DNA of 64,000 nt from Alcaligenes sp. SORT26 (GTDB lineage: Bacteria; Pseudomonadota; Gammaproteobacteria; Burkholderiales; Burkholderiaceae_B): the NCBI RefSeq assembly GCF_017377875.1, contig NZ_CP070975.1, forward strand, positions 2,170,001-2,234,000, given 5' to 3'. A program made the position numbers and the translations under genes. Below, in pieces: positions 34,981 through 44,150 of the stretch (positions are counted from its first letter, which is position 1; each line of letters starts with the position of its first letter). A model generated the notes under the pieces. That model did no database searches. It was given only the letters and a program-made list of their open reading frames with translations, and had not been told where the DNA came from.

Positions 34981-36207
34981 TCATTCCAGCGTCTCAAGCA
35001 AGGAGCATCCCTGCAAACTCTGACTCTTCTGCTCAAGAGCAATCTTGAGTGCCACATCAATGTCCTGCTGCAAATCGGCAAGCGATTCCAAACCTACGGA
35101 CAAGCGCAGCAGATTATCCCCAATCCCGCAGCTCATACGATCCTCTGGTGACCAACGCCCATGCGTCGTCGATGCTGGATGCGTGACCATGCTGCGTGTG
35201 TCTCCAATATTGGTCGCGATTGAAATCAACTGCAAAGCATCCATACAAGCCCAAGCCTCTTTTTGGCTCATACCCACTTCAAAGCTGACTACCCCACCAA
35301 AACCGGCCTGCTGCGCGCAGGCTATTTCATGGCAGGGGTGCGACTCCAGGCCCGAGTAAAACACCGAACCTACCTTCGGATGCTTATCCAGCCAGCGCGC
35401 CATCGACAGTGTGTTGGCACTGATGCGCTGCATACGCAACTCAAGCGTCTCCAGGCTCTTGAGCAGTAACCATGCATTCATAGGACTCAAGCACGCTCCC
35501 TGCGAACGCAACACCGACCGCAGCGGCTGCATCAATGCATCGGCCCCACACACCACACCGGCAATGCACCGACCGTGACCATCCATATATTTACCGGCAG
35601 AATGCAATACCAGATCTGCACCTTGCCGCAATGGCCGCTGCAAAATAGGGGTCAGCATGGTGCTGTCTACCAGCAGCAATGCCCCATGGTCATGAGCCAT
35701 GCGCGACAGCCGGGCAATATCGGCAACGTGCTGCATCGGATTTGCGGGAGTTTCCACAATAACCAGGCATGTATCACTGTCGATCGCCTTTTCCCAGGCA
35801 TCGTAATCCAGCATGCCGACGACACGCACTTCAATGCCATAACGGGCAAAATGCTGGCGCAGCATGATCAGGGTCGTGCCAAACACATCACGTGCGCATA
35901 CGATATTGCTACCACTCGCTGCAAACGCCATCACCACCGCTGACAGTGCCGCCATGCCGGATGCAAACGCCACCGCCGCTTCGGCCTCCTCCAGGAAGGC
36001 AACCCGCTGCTCGAACGTGTTGACTGTCGGATTGGTAAATCGACTATAGACATTGCCCGGTTCCGTCCCCCCAAAACGAGCAGCCGCCTCCCTCGCTGAG
36101 CTGAAAGAATAGGCAGACGTCAGTGCAAGCGGCTCACAAAAGCTGTCAGAAAAATCGACACCCTGTCCAATCCTGAGCATTTGGGTAGGACGTTGGTCAT
36201 TGAACAT
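34981..36207 (-). CDS. Cys/Met-metabolism gamma-family PLP enzyme, divergent member
   Basis: A 408-residue fold-type I PLP enzyme of the cystathionine gamma-synthase/O-succinylhomoserine sulfhydrylase family. [31 protein letters not shown] and [10 protein letters not shown] are family motifs. The PLP lysine is K206 in [12 protein letters not shown]. Two usually conserved spots differ: the SATKY Thr is Gly, and the VDN motif reads VDS (181-182). Start ATG 36207, 10 bases after the MFS stop. The surrounding genes (diiron oxidase, GNAT, exporter) make a methionine-biosynthetic role doubtful. Elimination or replacement at an amino-acid gamma carbon in a special metabolite route is more plausible. 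Confidence 0.85.
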   Translation of the reverse strand: MFNDQRPTQMLRIGQGVDFSDSFCEPLALTSAYSFSSAREAAARFGGTEPGNVYSRFTNPTVNTFEQRVAFLEEAEAAVAFASGMAALSAVVMAFAASGSNIVCARDVFGTTLIMLRQHFARYGIEVRVVGMLDYDAWEKAIDSDTCLVIVETPANPMQHVADIARLSRMAHDHGALLLVDSTMLTPILQRPLRQGADLVLHSAGKYMDGHGRCIAGVVCGADALMQPLRSVLRSQGACLSPMNAWLLLKSLETLELRMQRISANTLSMARWLDKHPKVGSVFYSGLESHPCHEIACAQQAGFGGVVSFEVGMSQKEAWACMDALQLISIATNIGDTRSMVTHPASTTHGRWSPEDRMSCGIGDNLLRLSVGLESLADLQQDIDVALKIALEQKSQSLQGCSLLETLE

Positions 36208-36217
36208 GATAGAGATC

Positions 36218-37432
36218 TCAGTTGAATTCAGATTGAGCCCGTCGAAACACGGCAGACGACAGAAAGAGTGAAGAAACACCGGCGATCGCAGTCAGCATTG
36301 CCAGTACCATGACCGTCGCCTGATAGCTGCCCAGACGGTCATAGCCATAAGCACCTAATTGAGCAGATCCAAAAGCGCCTATCTGGTGAACCAGAAAAAG
36401 CATGCCAAATACCTGCCCCTTGACAGCGCCTCCATAGCGATCCAGACAGATCGCTGAGGTCAATATGACGGTTCCGAGATAACTGGCTCCAAATACGGCG
36501 GCAAATACGTAGGTCGTCACTATCCCGGAGGGGGCCAATAACAACGTCATGGCCAGACAACGTAATACGTAGAAAGCCGCCAGTAGCCGGTGCTGGGCAA
36601 AACGCACCGCCAACCAGCCAGCAGCCAAACCGCTAATCATTTCCAACACGCCAAACAGGCTCAGACTCATTCCCATGCTGGAGCGGCTGACTCCGGCATC
36701 TCGCCATAAAGGCACCAGATGGACGTCAATGAAGGCCATCGACGCTCCACAACCAAAGAAGCCAAAGGCGAGGACATAAAAGCCAGGGTCACGTAACACG
36801 ACTGGCCAAGTGCCAACGCGTTTCTCGAGGACATTTCCAGCAGGCTCTTTCGCAGGCAAGGGCACACGTGCCCCCAACCAGAACAGCAAGGCCAAGGGTC
36901 CCAGGAACAACAGACCGACCGCAAAAAACACCTGCTGCCAGTCGAAATGGGATTGCAGCCACAACCAGAATGGGGAAAGAACAATAAATCCAATGGCGGT
37001 GCCATTGGTGATCAAGGCGTAAGCAAAACTTTTGTGTCTCTGGTCGAACAATCGATCAACCAAGATCCCCATGGGTACAAACGTCATCGCCGCAAGCGAA
37101 AACGCAGCCAGCAGCCCATACAAGATGACAAAAAGCCAATATTGATGAGGCAGAAGGCCAAGCAAAAGGAAGGCCCCTCCTCCCAGCACACTGCCGATCA
37201 ATACGGTCCAGATAGGCCCAAAGCGATCAGACAAGGCGCCTACCATCGGCGAGGCCAGCCCGGATACCAAAAGGAATACCCCGCCAACAAAACCGAAGTC
37301 TGATCGGCCGCGCTCAAAAGAGAGAGCCAGGTCATTGAAATAGACCTGGAAAACCCCTTTGAACGCGCTAGAGAGGAACATGGCCAGAAATCCCAGCCCG
37401 ACCAGAGAGCGGATCACATTCTTGTTTTGCAT
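36218..37432 (-). CDS. Major facilitator superfamily transporter
   Basis: A 404-residue protein with about 12 membrane helices. GALSDRFGPIWTVL between helices 2 and 3 is the MFS loop, and the second half has the matching LDRYGGAVKGQVFG. The overall shape resembles monocarboxylate/oxalate-type MFS carriers. It lies between the diiron-oxidase gene (39 bases upstream) and the PLP gene (10 bases downstream), so it likely imports the substrate or exports the product of that pathway. Confidence 0.88.
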   Translation of the reverse strand: MQNKNVIRSLVGLGFLAMFLSSAFKGVFQVYFNDLALSFERGRSDFGFVGGVFLLVSGLASPMVGALSDRFGPIWTVLIGSVLGGGAFLLLGLLPHQYWLFVILYGLLAAFSLAAMTFVPMGILVDRLFDQRHKSFAYALITNGTAIGFIVLSPFWLWLQSHFDWQQVFFAVGLLFLGPLALLFWLGARVPLPAKEPAGNVLEKRVGTWPVVLRDPGFYVLAFGFFGCGASMAFIDVHLVPLWRDAGVSRSSMGMSLSLFGVLEMISGLAAGWLAVRFAQHRLLAAFYVLRCLAMTLLLAPSGIVTTYVFAAVFGASYLGTVILTSAICLDRYGGAVKGQVFGMLFLVHQIGAFGSAQLGAYGYDRLGSYQATVMVLAMLTAIAGVSSLFLSSAVFRRAQSEFN

Positions 37433-37471
37433 GAAGCAGCATCTACCTCATATTTTTATGGACGCACCCAA

Positions 37472-38194
37472 TCAACTCAGACGAATGGTGCTGGGCTGGC
37501 AATACTCTCGATGCAAGTTGTCATACATATTCCAGAACAATGTGCAAGTATGGTCCACAGCCTCCAAGGCTTCTTTCTGCAACTTTTCAGTATTACAGAG
37601 CTCGGTCACCAAACTGAGCCCTTGCATGACATGGCCAACATCCTCTTCCTGGTGCACGGAAAAGAACAAAAGATCCTTGTCCTGCAAGCCATAGACGTCG
37701 CCCAAGAGGGTGTGCCGGGCCTCACCGGCCTTTGTCTCCAGGTTCTGGCCTTCGCTGGCGATCATGACGGCCGCCGCGCCCACATGGTAGCGCTGCGGAT
37801 CCTCTACCGCTTTCAGTCGATAATCAATCAGTTCTTGCGTAGCGGGTAGAGCAGTTGCGGCGTCGCGCTCTTCATCACTGATTCCAAGGGCACGAATAAA
37901 GTTCTGCATCAAAACAACGTGATTGTCTGTTTGTGAGAGGCGACCCGTCTCTTCTTCATAAACATTAACCAGCAGCGCCCGCTTGAATTTTGGAACCGGG
38001 CAATAGAAAAAAAGATGCTCCACATAATGCAGGAAATGCTTGGTCAATTGATAACCTTGCAAAGCCACTTGCTTCAACAATTCCTTATTAGGCTGCTTCG
38101 TATTGAGCAATTCAATAAAGATAGGATGAGCCAAAGTAAGATGGCCATGCAATGTACTTTCAAGCTCATTTTTAAATTCTGACTTACTCAACAT
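37472..38194 (-). CDS. Haem-oxygenase-like diiron oxidase (HDO/TENA-PqqC fold)
   Basis: A 240-residue helical protein. The candidate metal ligands fit the HDO pattern: E82 (YEEETGR), H92, E148 (MIASEGQ), then H181-x3-D185-x2-H188 in SVHQEEDVGHVM. The H-x3-D-x2-H spacing is that of CADD, UndA and BesC, which use O2 to cleave or oxidise small amino or fatty acids. TenA and PqqC share the fold but lack this full set. The gene lies 25 bases after the GNAT gene and 39 before the MFS gene. The substrate is unknown; an amino acid is suggested by the PLP and GNAT partners. Confidence 0.8.
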   Translation of the reverse strand: MLSKSEFKNELESTLHGHLTLAHPIFIELLNTKQPNKELLKQVALQGYQLTKHFLHYVEHLFFYCPVPKFKRALLVNVYEEETGRLSQTDNHVVLMQNFIRALGISDEERDAATALPATQELIDYRLKAVEDPQRYHVGAAAVMIASEGQNLETKAGEARHTLLGDVYGLQDKDLLFFSVHQEEDVGHVMQGLSLVTELCNTEKLQKEALEAVDHTCTLFWNMYDNLHREYCQPSTIRLS

Positions 38195-38219
38195 TTACAA
38201 GATCCTTTTTTAAGAATTC

Positions 38220-38774
38220 CTAAATTCCCATGCGTTGGGCCAGCACTTCTATGGATTGCGACATGTAGTGACCCGCAAAAACCTGTCCGGCCACACGGGC
38301 ATAGTCCGGTAGAATCCCCCAGGTCTGAAAACCATATCGAGTCCATAAGCGATGTGCCCGAGACCCCTCGCGCACATCTAAAATAAACTGCTCGATGCCC
38401 AGCTCCCGAGCTCGACAGATCAAAGCTCGCAGCGCCTGTTTCGGCAAACCTTGTCCACGAAACCCCGGAGCCACGACAGCCTTGGCCAGCTCAGCGCTAT
38501 GTCGGCAATTGGGCATGCCACTCAAATTCATCATCACAAAGAAGGCAGGTTGACCTGCATAGGTTGCATACAAGGCTTGCGTATCACCGTCTGCGACTCT
38601 GCGATTAAGAGCGTCCAGGAACATGTGCGCCTGCTCTCCCGAAAGCTCGGAAGCAAACCCCAACGTGCCGTTATCAGCGACCGTCATATTGATGAGCTCT
38701 AGCAAGCCAGAACCGGCAGATTCCATGAAAACAGGATTCCAATGCAGCTCAATGCCTCTTGATTCTTCCGCCAC
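38220..38774 (-). CDS. GNAT-family N-acetyltransferase
   Basis: About 184 residues from GTG 38774, which has AAGGA nine bases upstream. The frame continues to an ATG at 38876, but that ATG has no Shine-Dalgarno sequence and would put the coding start in the AT-rich divergent promoter. AELAKAVVAPGFRGQGLPKQALRAL is the acetyl-CoA site (RGQGLP), followed by ILDVREGSRAHRLWTRYGFQTWG. It is the first gene of the 34774-38774 cluster. It may acetylate an amino acid precursor or detoxify the product. Alternative start: 38876. Confidence 0.78.
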   Translation of the reverse strand: MAEESRGIELHWNPVFMESAGSGLLELINMTVADNGTLGFASELSGEQAHMFLDALNRRVADGDTQALYATYAGQPAFFVMMNLSGMPNCRHSAELAKAVVAPGFRGQGLPKQALRALICRARELGIEQFILDVREGSRAHRLWTRYGFQTWGILPDYARVAGQVFAGHYMSQSIEVLAQRMGI

Positions 38775-38951
38775 GACGACAAATCCTTTTCTCTGCAAAA
38801 AATTCTTATTTATCGTAGTTTCCAGACCATCAAACCTCCAGCTTGTTTCAGGACATAAATAGAAAAAAAAGACCATTAAAAGAAAAGAATAAAAAGCGAT
38901 AACATCAGTAAATCAAATCAATGATTCATCCGAATAAGCCATGAAACAGCC
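38775..38951. promoter_or_regulatory. Divergent promoter region of the HDO/PLP cluster
   Basis: About 177 AT-rich bases between the GNAT gene and the divergent GlxA-type regulator. The region probably holds both promoters and the regulator's site. No clear repeat was found by eye. Confidence 0.45.
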
Positions 38952-39935
38952 ATGAAACGGATTTTCTTTGTAGTCCTTCCCCAGATGCACATTTTGGATC
39001 TGGGAGGGCCTATGCAGATTTTTGCCTCGTTAACGGAACTGGATATAGCCGATGTAAAAATCCAGTGTGTAGGGCCGGAATCCCACTTGCAAAGCTACCA
39101 AGGGCTTTTTCTGAACGCGATCGCCCCCCTCCCGAAACGTCTGATCGAAGGAGATATCGTTGTCGTAGTCGGAAGCAAAATCCAGGCCGAACTCCCCGCT
39201 ACACCGGCACAGCAAAAAGTGACGCACTGGCTAAGGGACATCGGAACCAAGCTCCCATCGGGAGTATTGATTGCCAGCGTCTGCACAGGCGCTGTACTGC
39301 TGGCACAAGCAGGGCTGCTGGATGGGCGCTTTTGCACGACCCATCACAACCACCTCAGAACCCTGCAACAGCTTGCGCCACAAGCACGGGTTATCAACAA
39401 ACGCATCTTTGTGCAGGATGGTCCGATCTATACATCAGCGGGCGTTTCTGCGGGAATAGATCTGGCATTGCACCTGATCACTCAGTACTTCGGCAGCGCA
39501 ATCAGCGCACGCATCGCACGCGAAAATCTGATTCAATTTCGGCGTCTGGAAGCAGACCCGCAGTTAAGCGTGCATCTGAGTTATCGCAATCACCATCACC
39601 CCTTGATTCATGCTGTGCAAGACTGGTTAGCACAACAGACGGTCCAAGCCCCGCTTGGAGAGTCCGTGATGACACAGTTTTCAGTCAGCTACAGGCATCT
39701 GAGCCGCCTGTTCATGAAAGAATGCGGCATCAGTCTAAAGCAATACCAACAAATCATGCGGCTGGACAGATCGCGCCAATTATTTATGGATACTGACTGG
39801 TCTATTGAGCGCATTGTTGAGCATTGCGGTTTTGCCAGCCTGCAATCATTTCGTGCCGCCTGGCGGCAACACGAAACACTGCCTCCTTCAAAATGGCGGG
39901 AGAAGCAAAAGCGGGACTTTCAAGGCCTGAGCTGA
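38952..39935 (+). CDS. GlxA-type AraC-family regulator with DJ-1/PfpI-like N-domain
   Basis: A 327-residue regulator. Residues 1-190 form a DJ-1/PfpI-like sensor, with the elbow SVCTGAVLLAQAGLLDGR and TTHHNHL matching amidotransferase-like AraC regulators. Residues about 225-320 carry two AraC helix-turn-helices (MTQFSVSYRHLSRLFMKECG, then SIERIVEHCGFASLQSFRAAW). Relatives such as GbdR, ArgR and CdhR respond to amino acids or betaines. It diverges from the GNAT-HDO-MFS-PLP cluster and is its likely activator. The Shine-Dalgarno sequence is weak. Confidence 0.88.
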   Translation: MKRIFFVVLPQMHILDLGGPMQIFASLTELDIADVKIQCVGPESHLQSYQGLFLNAIAPLPKRLIEGDIVVVVGSKIQAELPATPAQQKVTHWLRDIGTKLPSGVLIASVCTGAVLLAQAGLLDGRFCTTHHNHLRTLQQLAPQARVINKRIFVQDGPIYTSAGVSAGIDLALHLITQYFGSAISARIARENLIQFRRLEADPQLSVHLSYRNHHHPLIHAVQDWLAQQTVQAPLGESVMTQFSVSYRHLSRLFMKECGISLKQYQQIMRLDRSRQLFMDTDWSIERIVEHCGFASLQSFRAAWRQHETLPPSKWREKQKRDFQGLS

Positions 39936-40035
39936 TCTTGCCCTGTCCCCTGTCGGCAAGCTTTTTGCAGCAACTACGCGGAGTCGGCCTGCAAATGAAT
40001 TATTAATTTCACCGACGTTGTAAAACAGACCCAAC

Positions 40036-40072
40036 AAAAAAGCCCCCGCACATTGCTGTGCAGGGGCTTTTG
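40036..40072. terminator. Terminator downstream of tRNA-Ser and the GlxA-type gene
   Basis: GCCCC-C-GCACA pairs with TGTGC-A-GGGGC with one C/A mismatch and a TTGC loop. It is flanked by AAAAAA on the left and TTTT on the right, so it can act on both converging transcripts. Confidence 0.8.
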
Positions 40073-40080
40073 AATTCTGG

Positions 40081-40168
40081 CGGACAGAGGGGGATTCGAA
40101 CCCCCGATACGCTATAAACGTATACACGCTTTCCAGGCGTGCGCCTTCAACCACTCGGCCACCTGTCC
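40081..40168 (-). tRNA. tRNA-Ser (anticodon GGA)
   Basis: An 88-base class II tRNA read on the minus strand. The acceptor stem GGACAGG/CTGTCC has G as discriminator. The D-arm is GGCCGAGTGGTTGAAGGC, and the anticodon loop CTGGAAA gives anticodon GGA (Ser UCC/UCU). It has a long variable arm and the T-arm GGGGGTTCGAATCCCCC. CCA is not encoded. A terminator follows immediately. Confidence 0.95.
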
Positions 40169-40410
40169 TAACTGTTCTTTTTGGCCAAGCAATTTGAAGC
40201 TGCTAATGCCAAGTCCATAATAATAGCAGCACTTGCCCTTGTAACGCAAGCGCTCAAATTTTTTCCGTGGCTAATTGTTGGTGGCAACCAAGCAGCAACA
40301 TCCATTTATATTGAACATGGCCTCTTGGCTTGTGTGCATAAGGACCATTGCCATGGTTGCGCAGGTCTTTTGCCTTCTTTCCAGGCCAAACCGTGATACA
40401 GAAAAATGAT
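40169..40410. other. Intergenic, no supported feature
   Basis: About 240 bases between the tRNA and ribD, which should contain the tRNA promoter. A 71-codon frame starting at a TTG was judged random. Nothing else was seen. Confidence 0.5.
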
Positions 40411-41559
40411 TTATTCAGAGTCCGGCGGATAAGCCCCACCTACCGCTCGCAGCAAGGCTTCCCAATGATCGCGTTGGCGCGCCAGGACACGCAAGTCGGC
40501 ACCCAGCAGGCGCACATCGGTAAACTCGAACGGCTCTACATCGTCCAGCCCGGCCAGCTCGGTAATATCAGCCACGCCTCGCCCCTGCCCCAGAATTTTG
40601 GGAGCCAGATACATCAGCAATTGGTCGACTACACCCGCGTCAATCAAGGCGCCGGAAAGACGGGCACCGGCTTCTGCATGGACTTCATTGATCTGTTGAT
40701 CCGTCATCCAATCCAGAACGGCACGCACATCCACTTGGCCTTCGTGCAAAGGCATGGGAATGACTTGTGCATTGCGATCTGCCAATTCGGCCTCGCGTTC
40801 GGGATCTCGACGGTGGCTGAATACCCAGCATGGCGTGCCGTCCAACATGGCGGCTTTCGGGTCCATGCGCAAATGCGTGTCCAGCACAGCCTTGATCGGT
40901 GGCCGCGGTGTGGAAACCGCCCGCACATTCATCAGCGGGTTATCAGCGTGCACGGTTCCGATGCCAGTCAGCACCACACAACTACGAGCACGCCAATGAT
41001 GTCCATCATCACGAGCCTGAGGCCCGGTAATCCATTGAGAGCGACCATCTGGCAAAGCACTGCGGCCATCCAGCGAGGCGGCCATTTTCATCCACAACCA
41101 GGGACGTCCACGCGTCATGCGGGCAAAGAAACCGGCGTTGATCGCCAATGCCTGCTCTACGCACAAAGGTCCATCTACAGTGATTCCCGCCTGACGCAGA
41201 CGCGAAACGCCGTTGCCTGCCACTAGAGGATTGGGGTCGTACATGGAAAAGACGACTCGTCCGGCTCCCGCCTTGACCAAGGCATCTGCACAAGGAGGCG
41301 TGCGCCCGTGGTGGCTGCAAGGCTCCAGTGTGACGTAGAAGGTGGCACCCGCCACATTCACACCACGCTCTTTAGCCTGTCGCAAGGCCATGACTTCGGC
41401 GTGAGGGCCACCCGCCTGTTGCGTCGAGCCCGAGGCCAGTAACTGGCCGTCGCGCACAATCAGGCAGGCGACTCGCGGATTAGGGGCGCTGATATAAAGG
41501 GATTTTTCGGCCAGCTCCAGGGCTTGCCGCATCCAGATGACGTCTTCTTGCTCGACCAT
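40411..41559 (-). CDS. ribD: Bifunctional riboflavin biosynthesis deaminase/reductase
   Basis: A 382-residue two-domain enzyme performing the second and third steps of riboflavin synthesis. The N-terminal deaminase (about 1-145) has the zinc site GPHAEVMAL and EPCSHHGRTPPCADAL. The C-terminal reductase (about 150-370) has MKMAASLDGRSA and HAEAGARLSGALID. It follows nrdR by four bases in a glyA-nrdR-ribD transcript, a common arrangement in betaproteobacteria. Confidence 0.95.
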   Translation of the reverse strand: MVEQEDVIWMRQALELAEKSLYISAPNPRVACLIVRDGQLLASGSTQQAGGPHAEVMALRQAKERGVNVAGATFYVTLEPCSHHGRTPPCADALVKAGAGRVVFSMYDPNPLVAGNGVSRLRQAGITVDGPLCVEQALAINAGFFARMTRGRPWLWMKMAASLDGRSALPDGRSQWITGPQARDDGHHWRARSCVVLTGIGTVHADNPLMNVRAVSTPRPPIKAVLDTHLRMDPKAAMLDGTPCWVFSHRRDPEREAELADRNAQVIPMPLHEGQVDVRAVLDWMTDQQINEVHAEAGARLSGALIDAGVVDQLLMYLAPKILGQGRGVADITELAGLDDVEPFEFTDVRLLGADLRVLARQRDHWEALLRAVGGAYPPDSE

Positions 41560-41563
41560 AGCC

Positions 41564-42025
41564 TTAGCCGCGGCCGGGATCGTTCATTTCGTCGATCGCC
41601 TGCACGAACTCGCGGATATCTTTAAAGCTCTTGTAGACCGAGGCAAAGCGCACATACGCTACCTGATCCAGCTCTTTGAGCTCGGCCATGACCAGCTCGC
41701 CGATGGTCTCGGAGGAGACTTCCCGTTCGCCCGTCAGTTGAAGTTTTTCTTCGATGCGCTGCACAGCCGCATCGACCTGAGCCATGGGAATAGAGCGTTT
41801 GCGTAGCGCAACGCCCATGCTCGCCCGCAGTCTTGCGGGGTCAAATTCCATACGAGTACCATTGCGCTTGGCCACAACGGGCAGGCTCAGTTCAGCACGT
41901 TCGTAGGTTGTGAAGCGCCGTTCACAGGCCGAGCATTTACGACGTCGCCGTATGGCGTCGCCTTCTTCGGTGATTCGAGAGTCGATCACCTGGGTATCGG
42001 CATGGTGGCAGAACGGACACTTCAT
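41564..42025 (-). CDS. nrdR: Ribonucleotide reductase transcriptional repressor NrdR
   Basis: A 153-residue repressor of nrd genes. The N-terminal zinc ribbon is [17 protein letters not shown] with [13 protein letters not shown], followed by the ATP-cone from about residue 49 ([18 protein letters not shown]). It binds dATP/ATP and NrdR boxes. It lies between glyA and ribD. Confidence 0.96.
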   Translation of the reverse strand: MKCPFCHHADTQVIDSRITEEGDAIRRRRKCSACERRFTTYERAELSLPVVAKRNGTRMEFDPARLRASMGVALRKRSIPMAQVDAAVQRIEEKLQLTGEREVSSETIGELVMAELKELDQVAYVRFASVYKSFKDIREFVQAIDEMNDPGRG

Positions 42026-42033
42026 TCAAGATC

Positions 42034-42051
42034 GCGGGCCTTGCGGCCCGC
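42034..42051. repeat. Perfect hairpin between glyA and nrdR
   Basis: GCGGGCC (42034-42040), loop TTGC, GGCCCGC (42045-42051). There is no T-run, so it is more likely a processing or attenuation hairpin in the glyA-nrdR-ribD mRNA than a full terminator. Confidence 0.5.
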
Positions 42052-42061
42052 TCCGGCTGGA

Positions 42062-43312
42062 TTACTTGGAGGAGTAAACGGGCAACTTGGCAGTCAGCTC
42101 GTGTACACGGCGACGAACATCCGCCAAAACGGCTTCGTCGTGAGGATTGTCCAGTACATCAGCAATCAGGTGCGCCGTCAATTCCGCTTCCGCTTCTTTA
42201 AAGCCGCGAGTAGTCATGGCAGGCGTACCCAAACGCACACCGCTGGTGACGAATGGCTTTTCAGGGTCGTTAGGAATGGCGTTCTTGTTAACCGTGATGT
42301 GGGCTTTGCCCAGCGCTTCTTCGGCCACTTTACCAGTGATGCCCTTAGGACGCAGGTCCACCAGCATGACGTGGCTTTCGGTACGACCGGACACGATACG
42401 CAGACCGCGCTCGACCAGCGTGCGAGCCAGCACGTCAGCGTTTTTCACGACCTGAGCCGCGTAGGTCTTGAATTCAGGGGCCAGGGCCTCTTTGAACGCA
42501 ACAGCCTTACCAGCGATCACGTGGATCAGTGGACCACCTTGAATGCCGGGGAAAATAGCCGAGTTGATGGCTTTTTCGTGTTCGGCCTTCATCATGATGA
42601 CGCCACCACGAGGACCACGCAGGGATTTGTGAGTCGTCGACGTCACGAAGTCAGCATGAGGAACGGGGTTGGGGTAAGCACCACCCGCCACCAGACCGGC
42701 GTAGTGAGCAATGTCCACCATGAACAGGGCGCCGTTTTCATGGGCAATACGAGCCATGCGTTCAAAGTCGATACGCAGGGCGTAAGCCGAAGCACCACCC
42801 ACGATCAGCTTGGGCTTGTGCTCTTTGGCCAGGCGCTCCAGCTCGTCGTAGTCCAGCTCTTCGTTTTCGTCCAGACCGTAGGACACAAAGTTGTACAGCT
42901 TGCCCGATGCGTTCACGGGGGAACCGTGGGTCAAGTGACCGCCTTCAGCCAGGCTCATGCCCAGAACGGTGTCACCAGGTTTGAGTACAGCCATGTACAC
43001 GCCCTGGTTGGCTTGCGAACCGGAGTTGGGCTGCACGTTGGCAGCTTCAGCGCCAAACAGCTCTTTCAGACGGTCAATAGCCAGTTGTTCGACCACGTCC
43101 ACGAACTCGCAACCACCGTAGTAGCGCTTGCCTGGGTAACCTTCCGCGTATTTATTGGTCAGTTGTGTGCCCTGGGCCTGCATCACGGCAGGGCTGGTGT
43201 AGTTTTCCGAGGCGATCAGCTCGATGTGCTGCTCCTGGCGCACATCTTCGTTTTGAATCGCAGCCCAAAGATCGGGGTCAACTTTGTCAAGAGTCGCAGA
43301 ACGGTCAAACAT
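42062..43312 (-). CDS. glyA: Serine hydroxymethyltransferase
   Basis: A 416-residue PLP enzyme that interconverts serine and glycine with tetrahydrofolate. [20 protein letters not shown], the substrate-site segment [20 protein letters not shown] (20 residues) and [14 protein letters not shown], with the PLP lysine, are all canonical. Length matches the bacterial family exactly. It is the first gene of the glyA-nrdR-ribD group. Confidence 0.98.
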   Translation of the reverse strand: MFDRSATLDKVDPDLWAAIQNEDVRQEQHIELIASENYTSPAVMQAQGTQLTNKYAEGYPGKRYYGGCEFVDVVEQLAIDRLKELFGAEAANVQPNSGSQANQGVYMAVLKPGDTVLGMSLAEGGHLTHGSPVNASGKLYNFVSYGLDENEELDYDELERLAKEHKPKLIVGGASAYALRIDFERMARIAHENGALFMVDIAHYAGLVAGGAYPNPVPHADFVTSTTHKSLRGPRGGVIMMKAEHEKAINSAIFPGIQGGPLIHVIAGKAVAFKEALAPEFKTYAAQVVKNADVLARTLVERGLRIVSGRTESHVMLVDLRPKGITGKVAEEALGKAHITVNKNAIPNDPEKPFVTSGVRLGTPAMTTRGFKEAEAELTAHLIADVLDNPHDEAVLADVRRRVHELTAKLPVYSSK

Positions 43313-43495
43313 GAGGGTTCCTAAGGATAAAGTGGTAGCAAACTAAGAAAGCGGTATTTTAGCGCGGAAGCACGGGAAACCACCGAGACAAACGCCTCTG
43401 GTGGCAGAAACCCCAAAAAAAGTGGAAATAAGTAAGGCGGCGGCAGGCGGACTCAAGAGAATATGAAAAAAACTCAAGCAGTCCGCCTTGGGGAA

Positions 43496-44131
43496 TCAGG
43501 ATTGCTGGATCAAACGGGGATTCAGGGTGTACACGCCGGTCAAGGCGGCACGTCCCAGGATATGACCTTCCATGGCGCGCAATACGTCCTGACCATTGAA
43601 GCGACCTTCCAGAGGCAGCTCAGCAATATCCAGGGCGTAAACGGTAAAGACATAACGGTGCGGCAAGGCGTCGTTCCACGGGGGGCACGGGCCGTCGTAG
43701 CCGAAGTAGTCACCGTTCATGTCGCGGTCACTGGCAAACCAGTTGGTATAGTCGTTCACGCCCTGACGAGTATCGTCCAGAGCCAATGGACCGGCTTTAC
43801 CGCGTGGCGTAATGCCCTTGGAATAAGAGCCTTCTGCCAGACTACGCAATTCGGGCGAGACGTTGATCAAGACCCAATGGAAGAAATCCACCCGTGGCAA
43901 ATCTGCCGGTACCTCGCGTCCGTCCTGATTCACATCATCCGGCTTGCTAGGGACATCGGGGTCGTGGCAAATAACTACGAAGGATTGGGTCTGCTCGGGA
44001 ACATCGGACCATTCCAGATGCGGATTGGCATTACCAGCCAAGGCGACTCTTGATTGAGCGTCGTAACGGCAAAATGCCAGACGCTCAGGAATCACGCTCT
44101 GATCTTGAAAAGAATCACTACGCAGTTTCAT
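43496..44131 (-). CDS. YbhB/YbcL-family PEBP-like protein
   Basis: A 211-residue protein of the phosphatidylethanolamine-binding/Raf-kinase-inhibitor-like family. ATG 44131 has GGAGG six bases upstream; an in-frame TTG five codons earlier is rejected. NPHLEWSDVPEQTQSFVVICHDPD and YDGPCPPWNDALPHRYVFTVYALD hold the ligand-pocket motifs (DPD, GPCPP, H-R-Y). The family's function in bacteria is poorly known. It starts 19 bases after tyrS on the same strand. It is longer than E. coli YbhB by an insert near 95-115. Confidence 0.87.
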   Translation of the reverse strand: MKLRSDSFQDQSVIPERLAFCRYDAQSRVALAGNANPHLEWSDVPEQTQSFVVICHDPDVPSKPDDVNQDGREVPADLPRVDFFHWVLINVSPELRSLAEGSYSKGITPRGKAGPLALDDTRQGVNDYTNWFASDRDMNGDYFGYDGPCPPWNDALPHRYVFTVYALDIAELPLEGRFNGQDVLRAMEGHILGRAALTGVYTLNPRLIQQS

Positions 44132-44150
44132 TGCAGACCTCCACAATCAA

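Noticed and set aside
39936-40168. tRNA-Ser as an integration site for a genomic island
   Set aside because: No integrase, no direct repeat of the tRNA 3' end, and normal core genes follow on one side.
40181-40396. 71-codon plus frame after tRNA-Ser
   Set aside because: It starts at a TTG inside the tRNA promoter region, has mixed hydrophobic and Cys/His-rich composition, and has no Shine-Dalgarno sequence or partner.
42002-43324. 440-codon plus-strand frame
   Set aside because: It is exactly antisense to glyA, which is canonical over its full length.
43313-43495. Possible glycine riboswitch upstream of glyA
   Set aside because: No conserved glycine aptamer core was recognised; only a weak CCACC/GGTGG hairpin is present.
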